Positions 22,043 through 30,857 of a DNA stretch of 64,000 bases are shown piece after piece. Below the pieces are notes generated by a model. That model saw nothing but the letters and a program-made list of their open reading frames with translations. It searched no databases and had not been told where the DNA came from. Position 1 is the first letter of the stretch, and each line of letters opens with the position of its first letter. This DNA is from Liberibacter crescens BT-1 (GTDB lineage: Bacteria > Pseudomonadota > Alphaproteobacteria > Rhizobiales > Rhizobiaceae), in assembly GCF_000325745.1 (NCBI RefSeq), contig NC_019907.1:826001-890000 (forward strand), read 5' to 3'. The translations under genes were made by a program, and so were the position numbers.

Positions 22043-22579
22043 TTAAAACCACATACGTTTTAACAAGGAATCTTTTTTAACAAATTGATGCCAAAGCGCT
22101 ACAAGTATATGCAAACCAATGACATAATAAAATATGGTTCCTAACCATACATGCATATTATGAACATCATGACCCCATACTTCATTTTTTCCAAACAGGG
22201 TATAGGAAATATTAAGCCATGACAAGGTTACAGGATGGCCCGCCATATTGATCATCATAATTCCCAATAACGGTTGCACAAGGATAAAAACATAGAGAGC
22301 AGCATGAACAATCCTGGAAGCCAACAGAAAAAACTTTTTCCGGGATAACGCCGGCGGGTAGCGATCAATGATACGCCAACCAATACGCAAAAGAGACAAA
22401 ATTAAAACAAGAGAACCCGCTAAAAAATGCAATTGCATAAAGAAAAAACGTCTTTCTGTCCCTTTTAAACCTCTCAGGTTAATAGCAAGATATGCAATCA
22501 GAATAAGTAAAAACACAGCCCAATGAAAAAAAACGGTTGGTTTGCTGTGACGTAGCTTGTTTTTCAAAAGATCTTTCAT
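22043..22579 (-). CDS. Cytochrome b561 family protein
   Basis: Four-helix di-haem membrane cytochrome (178 residues). Transmembrane segments lie near residues 16-34, 50-68, 87-110 and 140-162. Candidate haem-ligand His are in HWAVFLLILIAYLA, QLHFLAGSLV, HAALYVFILVQPLLG and HNMHVWLGTIFYYVIGLHILVALWH. It probably moves electrons from quinol to a periplasmic acceptor such as superoxide, by family. It is the last host gene before the prophage. Confidence 0.9.
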   Translation of the reverse strand: MKDLLKNKLRHSKPTVFFHWAVFLLILIAYLAINLRGLKGTERRFFFMQLHFLAGSLVLILSLLRIGWRIIDRYPPALSRKKFFLLASRIVHAALYVFILVQPLLGIMMINMAGHPVTLSWLNISYTLFGKNEVWGHDVHNMHVWLGTIFYYVIGLHILVALWHQFVKKDSLLKRMWF

Positions 22580-22684
22580 ATTGACCTAATTCGAGAACAG
22601 TAATTGAAAGTAAAGCTATGATTGCGAAATTATGACAATAATATGACATATTATCTCCCATTTCTTCTTTTAAAGTCTGTATCC

Positions 22685-22942
22685 CTATTTTTTTCTATAT
22701 CCTTTTTTCCAGCAGCTTCTTGCAGCTCCATAGCTATTGTGAGCAAGAATCTGACGTGCTGTTTTATCGGTCAGGATATCGTTACGGGACGGGTAGATAG
22801 GCCTCCAGCCTACACAAATCATTGTTTCAATCCCGTGTCCATCCATCCTCGAGCAGCTTGCAAGCAGCAGTATCAGGTGCAGCATCCACAATTTTTTGAG
22901 GCTGTGCAGAGGCAAGGTCCTGTATTTCGCTATCAATTTCAT
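22685..22942 (-). CDS. Rz1-like outer-membrane spanin lipoprotein
   Basis: Last gene of the phage lysis cassette. It encodes 85 residues from the ATG at 22942: a signal peptide and lipobox LLLASC (Cys 30), then a short periplasmic domain with RPIYPSRNDILTDKTARQILAHN, a segment common in rhizobial phage lysis genes. It overlaps the Rz-like gene in another frame by 116 bp, the classical Rz/Rz1 arrangement. By analogy it would pair with Rz to fuse inner and outer membranes. Confidence 0.8.
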   Translation of the reverse strand: MKLIAKYRTLPLHSLKKLWMLHLILLLASCSRMDGHGIETMICVGWRPIYPSRNDILTDKTARQILAHNSYGAARSCWKKGYRKK

Positions 22943-23126
22943 GGCGTTTCTCCTGCACATGATAAAGTATGCTTGCGAATTCCTGTCTGGCCTCTTCACG
23001 CGCTGTTTTTTTACCTTTCCTGATACCCAAAACCCATGCCAACAGAGTGAAAAGAATAAAACTCCCTGCGAGAAGAAAAATTCTTTGCACTCCTGATAAC
23101 AGCATCATCGCAGATATCAGCATCAT
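22827..23126 (-). CDS. Rz-like inner-membrane spanin
   Basis: A 99-residue protein with one N-terminal transmembrane helix (about residues 15-35) and a charged helical periplasmic region (KGKKTAREEARQEFASILYHVQEKRHEIDSE) likely to form a coiled coil. This is the architecture of Rz-type i-spanins. Its ATG overlaps the lysozyme stop by one base (TAATG). The Rz1-like reading frame begins inside it. Confidence 0.75.
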   Translation of the reverse strand: MMLISAMMLLSGVQRIFLLAGSFILFTLLAWVLGIRKGKKTAREEARQEFASILYHVQEKRHEIDSEIQDLASAQPQKIVDAAPDTAACKLLEDGWTRD

Positions 23127-23617
23127 TATACCATAACGGTTTCCTGGGCCTCATCATCCTGCAAAAACAAGTCGCGTTCTGCCTTTCTGCGATTGGAAAG
23201 ACCTTGCAGACTGACAGCCTGACCCTTTATATGAATCTTGTTCCAACGTAAAAATTGATTGGCTGCATCCTTAAAAGACCCAAGATTAAGATAGTGGAGC
23301 AGCGTAGAACCCGAAAAGGCATGACTACCGACATTGAATGTAAAGCTAACAAGAGCATCAAACTGGTTTTGCGAAAGAGGAATGGTCACATGGCTGTTCA
23401 CAGTTTCCTCCACCTCGCATAATTCACGTTTTAGAAGTTGTTCTGCCTCTTCTCGTGTTATAGTAGTCCAATTCTCTCCTTTCCTGATCAAATGACCATA
23501 CCCTATTGTTGGAAGCTCTGCAGGATCACTATAAACACGAGGAATAAATCCTTCTTTCTTTTTGATAAATTCAATTCCGGCAGAAGAAGTTTTAAGAGAA
23601 TTTTTATACGCAAACAT
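23126..23617 (-). CDS. Phage lysozyme (GH24 endolysin)
   Basis: Muramidase that cleaves cell-wall glycan at host lysis. The catalytic triad E-x8-D-x5-T is plain: E22 (KKKEGF), D31 (VYSDPAE), T37 (TIGYGH). NQFDALVSFTFNVG is the second family motif. Length is 163. No signal peptide or SAR helix is visible, so it needs the holin for release. It lies upstream of the spanin pair. Confidence 0.93.
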   Translation of the reverse strand: MFAYKNSLKTSSAGIEFIKKKEGFIPRVYSDPAELPTIGYGHLIRKGENWTTITREEAEQLLKRELCEVEETVNSHVTIPLSQNQFDALVSFTFNVGSHAFSGSTLLHYLNLGSFKDAANQFLRWNKIHIKGQAVSLQGLSNRRKAERDLFLQDDEAQETVMV

Positions 23618-23698
23618 TTCTATGGTTCCTTTACTTGTTTCTTATCTTTAAAATGGAGAGTTTTTCCAAAAGCAATACAGAGCTGCAACAACACTATG

Positions 23699-24603
23699 TC
23701 AGGAACTTTTACTTACATCATCATGATCATAAAAATACTTGTGATTCAGTGCATAGAGGATCGCTGCTGTTTCAGAATCCATGACTCCATCATATTTTTC
23801 AGGACGGAAATGCATCTGGAAAGCTTTCACTAATTGTTGATATGCACTATCATCAATCGTGAACTCCACAGCATAGCCATATTTCCTGAATTTTGGCACG
23901 AGAGCTTCCTTGGAAATTTTCACCGTTCCTGCTTTTATTTGTTCCTTGAAATCAGCAACAGTCTGATCATCATACCAGGCACCTACCCCTGCCTCATACA
24001 GTTCTTTCCATGGAAACAGAGGACCAGGATCATTCTTTCGGGTATAGGCAATATCGGAATGGGCCAGAACATGGGTGGGTGTAATATACGGATAACGCTG
24101 AATAATACTTCTTGCCAGCTGGATCACGGCCTTTCGCTGTTCCAGGGGATAGGGTGTAAAATGATATTCATCACCTTCAATGGTAACCCGATTCACGATT
24201 TCAACACCGATAGACGTATCATTCAGATTCGTACGCTCTTCCCAGCCAGAAGCCCCGGCATGAAAAGCACGATCCTTTTCATCAACCAGATTGAAAATGA
24301 CAATATTTCTAAAACCTTCTGACAGATAGGTAGGGTCAGAAGGATCAGGAACAAGATAATGGGCGCTCAATTGACCGTTCTGCCCAAGAATCTGCACGGA
24401 ATCAAGGAAATTTTCTTGTGTACAATGAAGAACCAAATATCGGACACGTGAACTAAACCCTTTTATACTGCGATAGATATGATCTTCTATTGTAAAAAGA
24501 TGTTGTGAGTGAACCTCAACAGGGATGAGTAATAAAAAAAACAAAGTGTAAGAATACTATAATAATCTTTAAAAAAAGAACTCTTGAGTCTAGCCGATAT
24601 CAT
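23699..24603 (-). CDS. N-acetylmuramoyl-L-alanine amidase (AmiD-type), probable frameshift in signal peptide
   Basis: Amidase_2 (AmiD/PGRP-like) domain: VLHCTQENF, Zn-ligand region SAHYLV, FHAGASGWEE, NDTSIGVEIVN, VLAHSDIAYTRKNDPGPLFPW, then a C-terminal peptidoglycan-binding-like helix bundle. The open frame starts only at a TTG at 24544 without a ribosome site. An ATG at 24603 preceded by GAAAGG at about 9 bp gives a credible signal peptide start (MISARLKSSFF) in another frame. The two join if the T8 run (complement of 24534-24541) had nine Ts. Mature domain is intact from about 24500. It is a second lytic enzyme in the prophage. Confidence 0.8.
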
Positions 24604-24692
24604 TCTATAAAACCTTTCTTATTAATGTATTGAATAATTTTTTTAAAAAAGAAGACTGTATTGTATATTATGGATTTTTTCTATTCTGTCAT

Positions 24693-25067
24693 TCAACCTT
24701 CCCTGTTTTTGTCCAGGGGCATTTTAGAGACAATAATATCTTTTAATACTGCATTGTTCACTTTTAGCTGTGCTACCGTATCAGGATTCATGGAATGAAC
24801 ATAATCCAGCGCCAGAGTTATGGCTTCCGGTGTAGGAGTGGAAATCTTGAGCTTTATCATTGCAAACTTGAGTGCATTGGACGCACAATCATGCAAGGCT
24901 TTTCGCAGCATGCCTTCAATTTCCAGACGCTTTTTTTCATCATTAACCTTGAGTAACCTTATCAGACAATTGGAAACCCTGGTAATGACCACAGGAATTG
25001 CGAGTGAAAGAATACATAATAAAAAAGGTTGTAAAATTGTACTGGTTTGAACAATTATAGAATGCAT
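24693..25067 (-). CDS. Putative phage holin (single-helix membrane protein)
   Basis: 124 residues with one strongly hydrophobic N-terminal helix (about residues 12-32, FLLCILSLAIPVVITRV) and an amphipathic C-terminal domain (KRLEIEGMLRKALHDCASNALKFAM, AITLALDYVHSMNPD). It resembles LLH-type phage holins in layout. It is the first gene of the cluster that continues with amidase, lysozyme and spanins, so a holin role is likely. This is an inference from topology and position. Confidence 0.55.
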   Translation of the reverse strand: MHSIIVQTSTILQPFLLCILSLAIPVVITRVSNCLIRLLKVNDEKKRLEIEGMLRKALHDCASNALKFAMIKLKISTPTPEAITLALDYVHSMNPDTVAQLKVNNAVLKDIIVSKMPLDKNREG

Positions 25068-25090
25068 GATTAATTCCTTTTATGTGTAAG

Positions 25091-25149
25091 GCTTTTAAAC
25101 ACTCTTTTCCTTGCGGGAAAATCCTGTTATGAAAAGAGTGTTCAAAAGC
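25091..25149. other. Long inverted repeat between tail-fibre and holin genes
   Basis: Two 19-base arms (GCTTTTAAACACTCTTTTC at 25091-25109 and GAAAAGAGTGTTCAAAAGC at 25131-25149) pair with a single mismatch, separated by a 21-base loop. There is no following T-run on either strand, so it is not a standard rho-independent terminator. It sits exactly between the structural and lysis genes and may be an RNA processing or partial-termination structure. Confidence 0.8.
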
Positions 25150-25201
25150 TGTGTTGTGTTTTATGACAGGAGAGACACGGGTTCTCAACCGTATCATCGT
25201 T

Positions 25202-26374
25202 TCATTCCTTTTGGAGACTGTTCTTCTCTTCCTGTTCCGAAAGATGCTTTCGCAATGTTTTGACCTCAGCACTGAGTTCCTGGACTGCCTTGGCAAGATA
25301 GGGAATGATCACTGTAGGATTTGGCGACAAATAATCATCAACCTTATTGACCATCATTGGATCAATCTTCTCAAGATTACCGGCTTTAAACCCGACATCA
25401 TACTTTAAAGATGTGTCCATGCCACTTTCAGGAAGATAATTGAATGTGACCAATTCCATCCTGTCGAAGACATCAAGAGCGTTTTTTTCTGATACCCCAT
25501 GAACATTCTTTAAACGTTCATCAGAAACAAAATAATGACATCCTACATTCCCTATGAAGGTGTTAAAGTTGATATAACCATTCTCCCGCCAAATTTCCTT
25601 GACACTTGACTTTTTCATACACTTCTTATCAAGATCGCTGGTCTTTTCCAGAGCATCATTGGCAAGCCTTCTAATCGAATTGATTGTTGCATCGAAATTA
25701 TTGTTCTTTTCCAGAGCATCATTGGCAATAATTTTAACCGCATTGATTGTTTCCCAGACCTTGCCATGGCCAAGAGAATGAATTTCTCCATCACTGCCAA
25801 AATTAATGATTTTATTATTTCCATGATACAGGCTCACACCAGAATTTAAAAGAAGCTGTTGCAGCGCCTGCATATTTTGAGTGGACAAGAGTATTCTCAT
25901 GAACTCACTTAAAGGGGCCGTATCATAGGTTCCCTGTGTTGTTGTATAAACAATCCGATTTTTGGAAGAAGCGAGGCTGATCAATGTTTGCAAGGCTTTT
26001 GGTGCCAGGGAAGAGGTCCATATGTCTCCCTGGGGCTTCTGATCAACCTGAATTAATATCCTGGAACCATCCCAGCCAATAAAGATTTTATTGTTCTGTT
26101 GTCCAATCCCTCCAGACTGTTGAACAGGCTGAAAAGGCAAACAGATTTGAGGAAGTTTCCCCTTGATAATATGGCTGGCATCATCTGTTCCCAGATTGAT
26201 GCGCGCCTGTAAGGCATTAGAAGCGCCTGTTCCTCCTGCAAGGACAGGACGAGGCTGATTATTATCAGCAACGAGATCCTCAACAAGGCTGTTATAGCTG
26301 TCACTTCTGATGATTGTATTGGGATAGGCACGTAATCCTGCCGGAACAGAATAAATATCTTTAACGCGTGGCAT
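25202..26374 (-). CDS. Phage tail fibre/spike with S74 intramolecular chaperone domain
   Basis: 390 residues from the ATG at 26374, chosen for a strong AGGAAAGG site 6-7 bp upstream. The N-terminus (VKDIYSVPAGLRAYPNTIIRSDSYN) is followed by a repetitive central region with two near-identical helical segments (ANDALEKNNNFDATINS and ANDALEKTSDLDKKC). The C-terminus SDERLKNVHGVSEKNALDVFDRM ... GFKAGNLEKIDP is a Peptidase_S74-like self-cleaving chaperone with a final coiled coil. It overlaps the upstream gene by 14 bp. Receptor binding is inferred from domain type. Confidence 0.85.
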   Translation of the reverse strand: MPRVKDIYSVPAGLRAYPNTIIRSDSYNSLVEDLVADNNQPRPVLAGGTGASNALQARINLGTDDASHIIKGKLPQICLPFQPVQQSGGIGQQNNKIFIGWDGSRILIQVDQKPQGDIWTSSLAPKALQTLISLASSKNRIVYTTTQGTYDTAPLSEFMRILLSTQNMQALQQLLLNSGVSLYHGNNKIINFGSDGEIHSLGHGKVWETINAVKIIANDALEKNNNFDATINSIRRLANDALEKTSDLDKKCMKKSSVKEIWRENGYINFNTFIGNVGCHYFVSDERLKNVHGVSEKNALDVFDRMELVTFNYLPESGMDTSLKYDVGFKAGNLEKIDPMMVNKVDDYLSPNPTVIIPYLAKAVQELSAEVKTLRKHLSEQEEKNSLQKE

Positions 26375-27551
26375 GGGTTTTCCTTTCCTGAGAATGTCGA
26401 TGCGTTGCCGGGAAACCGAACAGACGACCATAATCAATGCATTTCAATCCTTTACTGCCCGTAAAAACAGCATCTGGACGAAGTGTATCAATTTCCTGGG
26501 CCAGGACACCAATACGGCGAACCTTTTCAGGATCTGTTTTATAACGATATTGATAGAGACCTCCGACACGTTTGATATCTGTTTTGGCACGTACATCAGA
26601 AAGTGCGGAAAAACCTGTTAAAAGTTTGCTCCCCAGGGATAACCCCTCCCTGAATTTTTTCTGCTGATCCTGCCAACGTGCCAGACGGTTCTGGTAATCC
26701 TGAGAGACAAGATCGCTATACTGAACAGGCATAACAGGCATAGGAGAAGGATTGCTGAAAGAAACCTCGGGAGAATAGGCACCCTGCATCAAGGCAAGAG
26801 CTTCATTGATGGGCTGCATACGGCTGGCCATTTCCTGCTGATAGGCTTGTGCCTGAGCAGCATTATGACTCATCATCCGCTGCGCATTGCGATTCTCGAT
26901 ACGGTCCTGTTCCTGACCTGCCGTGAGAACAGCCGCAAGACGCGCATCATTTTCTGCCCTGTTTCTTTCATCCATGGCGCGATCCCAGGCAACTGAACCG
27001 GGAGCAAGTCCCTGATTGACCAACTTCGTTTCCATCGCCTCATGATTCTGCTGCAGAAACGGTTCAAGCCTCGAAAAAAGGGCATTTTCATAGTGTTTGA
27101 CATCCGCTGTCCCATAATCACGAACAATATCACCTGACCTCAGATCAAGGTTCTGAAGCTGAGGCCCCTGAATGCTGCTGACATTCATACCGGCTGGCGC
27201 GTTGTTCCCCGGAAGAGGCATTGCCAAACCTGGTTGCAGTGTATTGATCTTCCGGGCAGCAAGTCTTGACAGGCTTTGCCGATTGGCATTCTGCTGATCA
27301 TGAATGGCCTGTGCCTGTGGTGAAAGTGAGCGGATAGCACTATATTGTGGTATCTCCATCATATTTCCTGTAAAAGGATCCCTGATCATTCTCTTTCCCG
27401 TCTGGACATAATCCAGGCGTGCATCAGGAGTCACCTGGTTGATATTGCCAATCGCTGAACTGCTGATCATGGAACCGATATTGCCTGACATCTGCATGGA
27501 TGCCATGTGACGCGGATCAGGTGCCGCAGGTGCTCTTTGTTTTCCCATCAA
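26361..27551 (-). CDS. Phage virion protein with C-terminal S74-like segment
   Basis: 396 residues, Ala/Gln/Met-rich and mainly helical (AIHDQQNANRQSLSRLAARK, MSHNAAQAQAYQQEMASRM), typical of podovirus internal or tail-fibre attachment proteins. The C-terminal part SDVRAKTDIKRVGGLYQYRY, IGVLAQEIDTLRPDAV resembles the S74/tail-fibre chaperone core, so it is annotated elsewhere as a tail-fibre-domain protein. It lies between the GNAT-like gene and the tail fibre. The exact virion role is unknown. Confidence 0.7.
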   Translation of the reverse strand: MMGKQRAPAAPDPRHMASMQMSGNIGSMISSSAIGNINQVTPDARLDYVQTGKRMIRDPFTGNMMEIPQYSAIRSLSPQAQAIHDQQNANRQSLSRLAARKINTLQPGLAMPLPGNNAPAGMNVSSIQGPQLQNLDLRSGDIVRDYGTADVKHYENALFSRLEPFLQQNHEAMETKLVNQGLAPGSVAWDRAMDERNRAENDARLAAVLTAGQEQDRIENRNAQRMMSHNAAQAQAYQQEMASRMQPINEALALMQGAYSPEVSFSNPSPMPVMPVQYSDLVSQDYQNRLARWQDQQKKFREGLSLGSKLLTGFSALSDVRAKTDIKRVGGLYQYRYKTDPEKVRRIGVLAQEIDTLRPDAVFTGSKGLKCIDYGRLFGFPATHRHSQERKTHATR

Positions 27552-27578
27552 TCAATTTCCTCGTCTTCATTTAAATCG

Positions 27579-28058
27579 TCATTGAGAACAATATTCCTGT
27601 TCTTCATCACATTTTTTCTGGTTAAATTTATTATTGCTCCAGGCTTCCCTGGTGATCACGTAAATATTTTCAGCAGCAGAAGGGCCACGCAACCGTGGAA
27701 TGCGATACCGCAGCCCGCCAAGGGTCAACAACATCCTGTGCTGTGCATCGTCTTCATCCGGGATACGATGAATCACGGCCTGACACTTCAATTCCTCGAG
27801 GGGATAACGGTACATTTCCCTGAGAACATGGCGATTCAACCATATCTTGTGATCCGCAGCACCGGAAAGCTCAATGACCTGTGCATCAGGACAATAATTA
27901 TGATAGATAATTCCGGCAATCAGCGCATTGTCATGAACAACACCCATACTGGTAAAACGATCCCAGCCACCAGAACAGCCAGGAATACGTTGTTTGACAA
28001 AACGTTCAATGGCAGCATTGATTTCCGGCGCACCAGCGCCACCCCAGATAATTTTCAT
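27579..28058 (-). CDS. Phage GNAT-like protein of unknown function
   Basis: 159 residues. The middle part (ALIAGIIYHNYCPDAQVIELSGAADHKIWLNRHVLREM) looks like the core of a divergent acetyltransferase fold found in podovirus structural clusters. The classical acetyl-CoA Q/RxxGxG/A signature is not clear, so catalysis is doubtful. It starts with a 4-bp ATGA overlap with the stop of the upstream gene. Confident as a gene, weak on function. Confidence 0.6.
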   Translation of the reverse strand: MKIIWGGAGAPEINAAIERFVKQRIPGCSGGWDRFTSMGVVHDNALIAGIIYHNYCPDAQVIELSGAADHKIWLNRHVLREMYRYPLEELKCQAVIHRIPDEDDAQHRMLLTLGGLRYRIPRLRGPSAAENIYVITREAWSNNKFNQKKCDEEQEYCSQ

Positions 28059-29686
28059 GCAATCAGGCCTCCTTGTTCAACCATGAGGGTTGCACCCCCT
28101 ATTTCAATATTATTTTTCAAAGCCCCACCGGAAAGGACAATACAGCCAACAGCCAGACAACGGCCGCAAACATGAACATTCTGACGAACAAGAAAAGGCT
28201 TTGGATCAATTTCCGGTATGTCCCACAGGGAAGAATCCCACAGGGAAGAATTCCATAGACCACTCGTTACCTCCTTGTCTGTTTTTTCAATGTTCACTTT
28301 TGAAAACTGCGGAATAGAGATACGATTGTCTGCACAGGCAAATAATTTGATGTGCGGACGGATTCTTGTTTGCAAGGAAAGATGCGCCAAACTGCTACGA
28401 TTGATTTGTCCAGGTGTCGAAATATTCTGAAATCCTGAAAGATACACGGCTGTAAAGGGCAGTCCATTATCAGAGCCTGTTGTATCGGCCATCCAGAAAT
28501 TTCCATGATAATCACCAAAAAAGAGATTATCATCTGAAACCAGATAGGCCTGTGCTGGCCAGTTATAAAAAACAGACCAGCTGTTATTCAACAGATTCAT
28601 GACCAGTGTTGTCTCCTTTAAGAAAGAATTCCTTCGGAAACTCACCAGCAGCATGTTGCGTTCTGCCCAAAGCGTTAACGACCAGTCTGCAGGAGCCTCT
28701 TTCACGGCACGATCCCATTCTCTGGCAATAGGCTCTGACAAGGGAATACAGGCTTTGATATCCTTTCTGCCCTGCTGTAAAATCTGGCTCATGGCCATCA
28801 AACCACCAGCCGTAGCAATCATAACCTCATTTCCACACATGACCAAAGCATTTTTTCCTAAAGGTCGCGGAATATGATAGAGGCCCTTGAGGGAAAAACC
28901 GTCAGCACTGTCCGGATCATGACCTGCATAGACAGCAATCTCACCTGCCGTGGAGAGAAATCCACAAAGGGTTGACATACCATCACCACTTTCCATTGAC
29001 CAGGAAAACCCTGCCAGTAATGATCCGCCCTGCTGCATAATCCCTCCCAGAGGAAATAATCTGGCAGTACCGCCAATAGCGCGTACCGGAAGATACCAGG
29101 CATCCATACTTTCCGCCTCAACATACCATTGACGGTTTTTAAACAACCATCCATAGAGAAGACGTGAAGAAGACATATTTTCCTTTTCCGGAAATAAAAT
29201 TGCCGGACTATTGACTGTCCAGGTTGTGCCATCATAGACCAGACGCGGATCGCAACCATTCACAGCAATCAGGAAATTCTTTTCTGGCATGGCATGCTGA
29301 AAGACCGACCAATGACCTGAGGTTGTTTTTATAATAACGGCCTTGACCTTGACAGACAGTGGAAAAGTCCCGCTAACGTCATAAATTGCGTGATGCGTGG
29401 CAACAAATCTTTTCTGGGTACGACCAGATTTATAGGGAAAAGCAGTCACTATTGCTTCAGAAGTGTCCAGGGAAAGAATCTTTTTACATCCTCCACGGAT
29501 CTGAATGCTTTTGAGCCCTGGCCAAAAATTGTACAGGACAGAAGCTGTTCCTTGTTCTGAAGGACTGTTGGCAAAGCTGTTGACCAAACCACGCATTGGT
29601 GCCGGAAAAAATACCGGAAAGGCTGTTTGTACAGTATTTGTTCGGTTATTTTTCGAATCAAGACGCCATGGACGAACAAAAGACAT
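28055..29686 (-). CDS. Phage tail/stabilisation protein (beta-rich)
   Basis: 543 residues, beta-rich with many short repeats of aromatic strands (TAFPYKSGRTQKRFVATHHAIYDVSG, GWLFKNRQWYVEAESMDAWY, GNFWMADTTGSDNG), suggestive of a propeller-like virion protein. It begins SFVRPWRLDSKNNR. It is placed between the head-to-tail genes and the fibre genes, where podoviruses encode tail tube or needle parts. I do not recognise a named family with certainty. Confidence 0.6.
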   Translation of the reverse strand: MSFVRPWRLDSKNNRTNTVQTAFPVFFPAPMRGLVNSFANSPSEQGTASVLYNFWPGLKSIQIRGGCKKILSLDTSEAIVTAFPYKSGRTQKRFVATHHAIYDVSGTFPLSVKVKAVIIKTTSGHWSVFQHAMPEKNFLIAVNGCDPRLVYDGTTWTVNSPAILFPEKENMSSSRLLYGWLFKNRQWYVEAESMDAWYLPVRAIGGTARLFPLGGIMQQGGSLLAGFSWSMESGDGMSTLCGFLSTAGEIAVYAGHDPDSADGFSLKGLYHIPRPLGKNALVMCGNEVMIATAGGLMAMSQILQQGRKDIKACIPLSEPIAREWDRAVKEAPADWSLTLWAERNMLLVSFRRNSFLKETTLVMNLLNNSWSVFYNWPAQAYLVSDDNLFFGDYHGNFWMADTTGSDNGLPFTAVYLSGFQNISTPGQINRSSLAHLSLQTRIRPHIKLFACADNRISIPQFSKVNIEKTDKEVTSGLWNSSLWDSSLWDIPEIDPKPFLVRQNVHVCGRCLAVGCIVLSGGALKNNIEIGGATLMVEQGGLIA

Positions 29687-29688
29687 AC

Positions 29689-30279
29689 TTATCCTTCCAG
29701 CAATTTGAGTGTTTCAGCAGAAAGAGCAGCCTCGAATTCCTGCAAATGATCCTGAAAAGAGAGTCCCTGCATACGACGCCAACGCCAGATCATTCCCTTG
29801 ATAAACAGATAGTCTGAGAAAATAATCTTATCATCGTCACTGGTTACCGTCGATTTGTTGTTTCCTTGCTGATCAATGACCCAGTCCAGGGAAAAATATC
29901 GCAAGAATGCAGGAGGTGGACAAGACAGATGAAGACGTCTACTGGTCAGCCAATACCAGCAGCACCCACCTGATCCTTTTTTAACCACATCCCAATCGGC
30001 CGCGGTGACCACCGGTCTGGCAAAACAACCATCGCGCATGACAACGGCGCCTCCTGATAAAGGCCGATGAAAATTCCCGGGGATATTAGAGGGTGTTGTA
30101 CTAACTAAAAATATGTTCAACAGATCTGGCCAATCAACACGCATGCTGATCTCTTCACCGGTTTCCTGAACAAGAGCAATAAAAAGACGCGCATCATCAT
30201 CCTGATGACCATAAACACTGCTAAAAGGTGACAGGCCTACCAGGTGACAAACCGTATTGATCAAGGATAAAATTGTCAT
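29689..30279 (-). CDS. Phage head-tail connector/tail tube-like protein
   Basis: 196 residues from the ATG at 30279, which lies within the end of the upstream adaptor gene. The N-terminus TILSLINTVCHLVGLSPFSSVYG ... LFIALVQETGEEI followed by RVDWPDLL is typical of the gp10/gp11-like tail-tube or packaged-DNA-stabilisation proteins of podoviruses. Order after the adaptor protein supports this. Function is by analogy. Confidence 0.6.
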   Translation of the reverse strand: MTILSLINTVCHLVGLSPFSSVYGHQDDDARLFIALVQETGEEISMRVDWPDLLNIFLVSTTPSNIPGNFHRPLSGGAVVMRDGCFARPVVTAADWDVVKKGSGGCCWYWLTSRRLHLSCPPPAFLRYFSLDWVIDQQGNNKSTVTSDDDKIIFSDYLFIKGMIWRWRRMQGLSFQDHLQEFEAALSAETLKLLEG

Positions 30280-30857
30280 GGTGTCAATCCTGAAAGTGTT
30301 ACAGCTGCTGTTCCCCAACGCGCACGGTGATCGTTGACTTGCACTCTTCGTATGGCTTCCTGTAACAGGACATCGGCGGCAGCGGCTTTATCAGGATTTT
30401 CTTCCCATATGGAAATTTCCTCTATTAATCCATAGAGATAAATATCAGAGGCCTTATCCAATAACCAGTTTCTCGGGTTATCAGGACGCAGCGCCGGAAG
30501 TCGCCCGTAATACAGCAAATGGATATCCTTGTTATGGGAAGAAGACGAAACACAGAGGATATTCGCCGTAATCATATATCCTTCTCTTTCTCCCGAAAAT
30601 GATTCCAGAGAGAGGCAAGGCAGTCTTTTTCCCTGATCGTCCTGCACACGACGCATCTCAAGATAATCTTCAGGAAGAGAGGCACACCCGTCTTTCAGGG
30701 ACACAACCAGTTTTTTTTCCATCTCCCGTAATCGGAGTTCACGATTCAGACGATTTTCAACACGCTGCAAAAAAACATTAAACATTGCAGGAAGACTTTT
30801 CTTCGTCGCATAATGTTTCACATCCATAAGCAATGTGGCATAATCATATTGCATCAT
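30276..30857 (-). CDS. Phage adaptor (head-tail connector) protein
   Basis: 193 residues from the ATG at 30857 (ATGA overlap with the preceding stop; a second ATG follows directly). The segments LQRVENRLNRELRLREMEK, CASLPEDYLEMRRV, IHLLYYGRLPAL and LLDKASDIYLYGLIEEISIW match the SU10-type adaptor family that docks on the portal. It lies three genes downstream of the capsid protein. Confident as a structural gene. Confidence 0.7.
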   Translation of the reverse strand: MMQYDYATLLMDVKHYATKKSLPAMFNVFLQRVENRLNRELRLREMEKKLVVSLKDGCASLPEDYLEMRRVQDDQGKRLPCLSLESFSGEREGYMITANILCVSSSSHNKDIHLLYYGRLPALRPDNPRNWLLDKASDIYLYGLIEEISIWEENPDKAAAADVLLQEAIRRVQVNDHRARWGTAAVTLSGLTP

